Positions 12,360 through 14,221 of a stretch of DNA of 14,221 bases are shown piece by piece. Made by a program: the position numbers and the translations under genes. The DNA comes from Candidatus Saccharimonadales bacterium (GTDB taxonomy: Bacteria > Patescibacteriota > Saccharimonadia > Saccharimonadales > UBA4665): assembly GCA_025450135.1 (NCBI GenBank), contig JANWHZ010000012.1:1-14221 (forward strand). Direction: 5' to 3'. The notes beneath the pieces are model-generated. The model saw only the letters and a program-made list of their open reading frames with translations, did no database searches and had not been told where the DNA came from. The stretch's first letter is position 1; every line of letters begins with the position of its first letter.

Positions 12360-13030
12360 TAGTCCAGGCTCTGAATACTTAACTCAGGTGCGTTGACATT
12401 ATCGGGGAGTTGACACGTATAAACAATCATATCGGCTGCGATTGCTGGATCAAGGGCATTACTGCGGTCCTTAGTATCGCCAACTTTTGCAAATAGGCCA
12501 GTTCGCATTGCATCTGGGTAAAAGCCACTCACTGCAATTTTATAAGGCTTCAGTTCTGCCTGAAGGCTTTTGGTGAACCCAGTAACTGCCCACTTACTGG
12601 CGTTATAAACAGAGCGCTCAGGCCTATTCGCATTTAGCCCAGCTTGCGAAACGACGTTAATGATTCTACCTGACTTGCGACTCTTCATCGAGCCAATCAC
12701 GGCATGCGTACAATACATGGTCCCAAGCGTATTGACCTCAATGGCAGTTTTGATCTGTTCAGGCGCATTTGTGTCAAATGGCCCTAGTATCCACACTGCT
12801 GCATTGTTAACAAGAATATCGATCTGACCAGCCTGCATAACTGCTGCTTTTACTTGTCCTGCATGCGCTACATCCGCCACAACATATTTGCACCCCACAT
12901 CCTCGGCAGCCGCTTTTGTTCTGGCTTCATCATGCGACAAAATCGTTACGTCAAAACCGGCGGCAACAAGTTTCTGCGCGGTAATTTTACCAAGCCCATC
13001 TGACCCGCCCGTAATAAGCACACGTTTCAT
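12356..13030 (-). CDS. Short-chain dehydrogenase/reductase (SDR)
   Basis: NAD(P)-dependent oxidoreductase of the classical SDR family; 224 residues, slightly short of the usual 250. Cofactor motif TGGSDGLG (7-14), adenine-pocket VAD near 51-53, NNAA at 75-78, and the full catalytic tetrad: N100 (EVNTLG), S128 (NVVSQAG), Y142 and K146 (YNASK). The segment after the active site (PDAMRTGLFAK, 172-182) is the substrate loop. Substrate cannot be deduced. The last two bases of its coding strand overlap the VOC stop. It has no SD; the ATG lies six bases after an extended -10, suggesting a leaderless transcript. Confidence 0.93.
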   Translation of the reverse strand: MKRVLITGGSDGLGKITAQKLVAAGFDVTILSHDEARTKAAAEDVGCKYVVADVAHAGQVKAAVMQAGQIDILVNNAAVWILGPFDTNAPEQIKTAIEVNTLGTMYCTHAVIGSMKSRKSGRIINVVSQAGLNANRPERSVYNASKWAVTGFTKSLQAELKPYKIAVSGFYPDAMRTGLFAKVGDTKDRSNALDPAIAADMIVYTCQLPDNVNAPELSIQSLDY

Positions 13031-13036
13031 ATAGTA

Positions 13037-13045
13037 ATCATACCA
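13037..13045 (-). promoter_or_regulatory. Extended -10 promoter, SDR gene
   Basis: Minus-strand TGG-TATGAT (5 of 6, TGN extension), exactly six bases before the ATG at 13030. No -35 at proper spacing. Predicted leaderless. Confidence 0.5.
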
Positions 13046-13096
13046 CTTGTTAACTTGCGGAATTTTGTCATTTGTTTGTAAGATTTTTCACAGTCA

Positions 13097-13105
13097 TGCT
13101 ATATT
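13097..13105 (+). promoter_or_regulatory. Extended -10 promoter, 13134 gene
   Basis: TGC-TATATT (5 of 6, TGN extension), with TTGTAA at 13076-13081 as a possible -35 at 18 bases. Predicted start near 13112 leaves a leader of about 22 bases. Confidence 0.5.
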
Positions 13106-13133
13106 CATTACAAGTTGACTTACTGTCTAAGGT

Positions 13134-13775
13134 ATGACGCGAAGAGAACAAACCATCATCGAACCCGCTGGGCATTTTTCACCCGCGTTTAATATCTGGC
13201 CTGAGGACTATGACCAGCCAGGCGCCGCGCTGGAGCGGCTGCGTCAACATCTGCACTATCTATCAGGCCTTGCCGAGTGTGGGTTAGTCATGGATGCAGC
13301 ACTTAAAGACCACGCAAAGCGTGCAGTCTTTAGGGTCGAGATCTATCTGACCCAGAGCAATCGCGACCCGGATGCACCATTCGACGAAGATCAAGCGTTA
13401 CTTCACCAAGCGTTTCTCTATGCCGTAGGCGAACTCACCGAACGGGCAATGGATCGCGTGCATCAGGCGCTTCACCTAGACCAAAATGAGGTACCCCCTG
13501 AACAGGAACGCCAGTGGACCGCCGCTCTGTGTGGTGCGCACCCTAATGCCAGCTGGCGGGACCTAGGACACGAAATGGCAGCAAATTTGGGAACCCACTG
13601 GTTGCTGAACTACGCTGCCTTTCCGCCAGACGAGGTAGAGCCTTTGACGATTCGACAAGCCACCATGGCCATGGCTGAAACTGCCGAAGCGGTGCCACAC
13701 CCCGAGCTGCGCGAGACATACCAGCGCTGGGCAGCTGTACTGCTGCATCAAATGGTCTTGCCTGAGAACAATTAA
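13134..13775 (+). CDS. Hypothetical mostly helical protein
   Basis: 213 residues, not recognised. It is soluble, with no signal peptide or membrane segment, acidic overall, and rich in Ala, Leu, Glu, His and Gln in a pattern suggesting mainly alpha helices (about 30-85, 90-118, 138-160, 172-206). There are three Cys (residues 49, 133 and one fewer if misread), several His and Trp, but no nucleotide-binding or catalytic motif I can name. The N-terminal TRREQTIIEPAGHFSPAFNIWPEDYD is probably extended. A good extended -10 promoter precedes it; the only SD-like bases (TAAGG) touch the ATG, so initiation is unusual. It is divergent from the SDR gene and 26 bases ahead of the FKBP gene. Confidence 0.72.
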   Translation: MTRREQTIIEPAGHFSPAFNIWPEDYDQPGAALERLRQHLHYLSGLAECGLVMDAALKDHAKRAVFRVEIYLTQSNRDPDAPFDEDQALLHQAFLYAVGELTERAMDRVHQALHLDQNEVPPEQERQWTAALCGAHPNASWRDLGHEMAANLGTHWLLNYAAFPPDEVEPLTIRQATMAMAETAEAVPHPELRETYQRWAAVLLHQMVLPENN

Positions 13776-13786
13776 GCATTGCCACT

Positions 13787-13795
13787 TGCTACAAT
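13787..13795 (+). promoter_or_regulatory. Extended -10 promoter, FKBP gene
   Basis: TGC-TACAAT (5 of 6, TGN extension) followed by six bases and ATG 13802. It lies in the 26-base gap after the 13134 gene. Predicted leaderless from the second of two adjacent ATGs. Confidence 0.5.
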
Positions 13796-13801
13796 AGAAT
13801 G

Positions 13802-14185
13802 ATGAATCCATCTAACAAACTCGAAGGTACGAAGCTCGCTAACTTTTCACCAATCGCTATAGTGCCTGCTTTACAAATCATTGATACCAAAGAAGGCACT
13901 GGCGAAGTCGTGCCAATAGGCGCGACGATTACAGCGCACTACACCGGAGCATTATGCACCAACGGTACTATTTTTCAGAGTTCACATGACTTTGGCAAGC
14001 CAATAAGCTTTCCGCTTGAGGGCGTCATCGCTGGATGGACTAAAGGTGTGCCGGGCATGAAAGTTGGCGGTACGAGGCGACTCATCATCCCAGCTGCCCT
14101 GGCCTACGGCGCCCACTCCCCATCGCCAAATATTCCGGCAAATTCCGATCTTGTGTTCGATATTGAACTCGTCGCTATCAAATAG
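13802..14185 (+). CDS. FKBP-type peptidyl-prolyl cis-trans isomerase
   Basis: Single-domain FKBP catalysing prolyl isomerisation during protein folding; 127 residues from ATG 13802 (ATG 13799 directly precedes it). The FKBP core covers about 22-126: VTAHYTG-type strand as ITAHYTGAL (43-51, Y47), GTIFQSSHD (55-63, F58), PLEGVIAGWTKGVPGMKVGGTRRL (71-94, with V75, I76, W79), IPAALAYGA (96-104, Y102) and LVFDIELVAI (117-126, F119). The pocket Asp of human FKBP12 (D37, in VFDSS) is Gln59 here. The 21-residue N-terminal extension is not a signal peptide or lipobox, so the protein is probably cytosolic. No terminator is visible in the last 36 bases. Confidence 0.94.
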   Translation: MNPSNKLEGTKLANFSPIAIVPALQIIDTKEGTGEVVPIGATITAHYTGALCTNGTIFQSSHDFGKPISFPLEGVIAGWTKGVPGMKVGGTRRLIIPAALAYGAHSPSPNIPANSDLVFDIELVAIK

Positions 14186-14221
14186 CTGATCGCCTTGTGT
14201 TGATTCGGCGGCGTGCGTACA

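Overview
The window (about 50% GC, densely packed) reads as a chromosomal segment of a small-genome bacterium, most likely a Patescibacteria/CPR member of the Saccharibacteria (TM7) type. This is inferred from the gene mix, the short intergenic gaps, the stripped-down division/cell-wall cluster and the many genes without a clear Shine-Dalgarno (SD) sequence. The standard genetic code is used: ftsL, the rRNA methylase and the helicase all end in TGA, which argues against the TGA-as-glycine CPR lineages. No tRNA, rRNA, CRISPR array, insertion sequence or phage gene was seen.

Left half (1-6409, all minus strand): a dcw (division and cell wall) cluster in the order mraZ, rsmH, ftsL, ftsI, mraY, ftsW, the last cut by the window edge. 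It makes the cluster regulator, the 16S rRNA methyltransferase of the cluster, the divisome scaffold FtsL, the septal transpeptidase, the lipid I synthase and the SEDS glycosyltransferase. The mur ligase genes that usually interrupt this order are missing here. The gaps are unusually informative. There is a 393-base region between mraZ and rsmH with a candidate three-way-junction RNA. Near-identical A/C-rich leader repeats precede mraZ, rsmH and ftsL. Two micro-ORFs with strong SDs lie between rsmH and ftsL, and inverted repeats flank ftsL.

Control region (6410-6670): a divergent intergenic region holding a mraZ promoter overlapped by TGGG repeats at 10-11 base spacing (a candidate MraZ operator) and two perfect-consensus DnaA boxes 30 bases apart. 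It separates the dcw cluster from a plus-strand Erm/KsgA-type rRNA adenine methyltransferase.

Right half (7560-14185): accessory and housekeeping genes. On the minus strand lie an NYN-domain ribonuclease-like protein, a PIF1-like helicase with a C-terminal HRDC-like region, a DUF1761-type membrane protein and a metallo-beta-lactamase-fold hydrolase. Around and after them are a Met/Pro-rich acidic protein (+), RNase HI (-), a VOC/glyoxalase-like protein (+), a short-chain dehydrogenase (-), an unrecognised helical protein (+) and an FKBP-type prolyl isomerase (+). Several of these genes have an extended -10 element 6-7 bases before the ATG, which suggests leaderless transcripts.

Everything here comes from reading the sequence. 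Gene identities rest on visible motifs; regulatory and RNA-structure calls are inferences.
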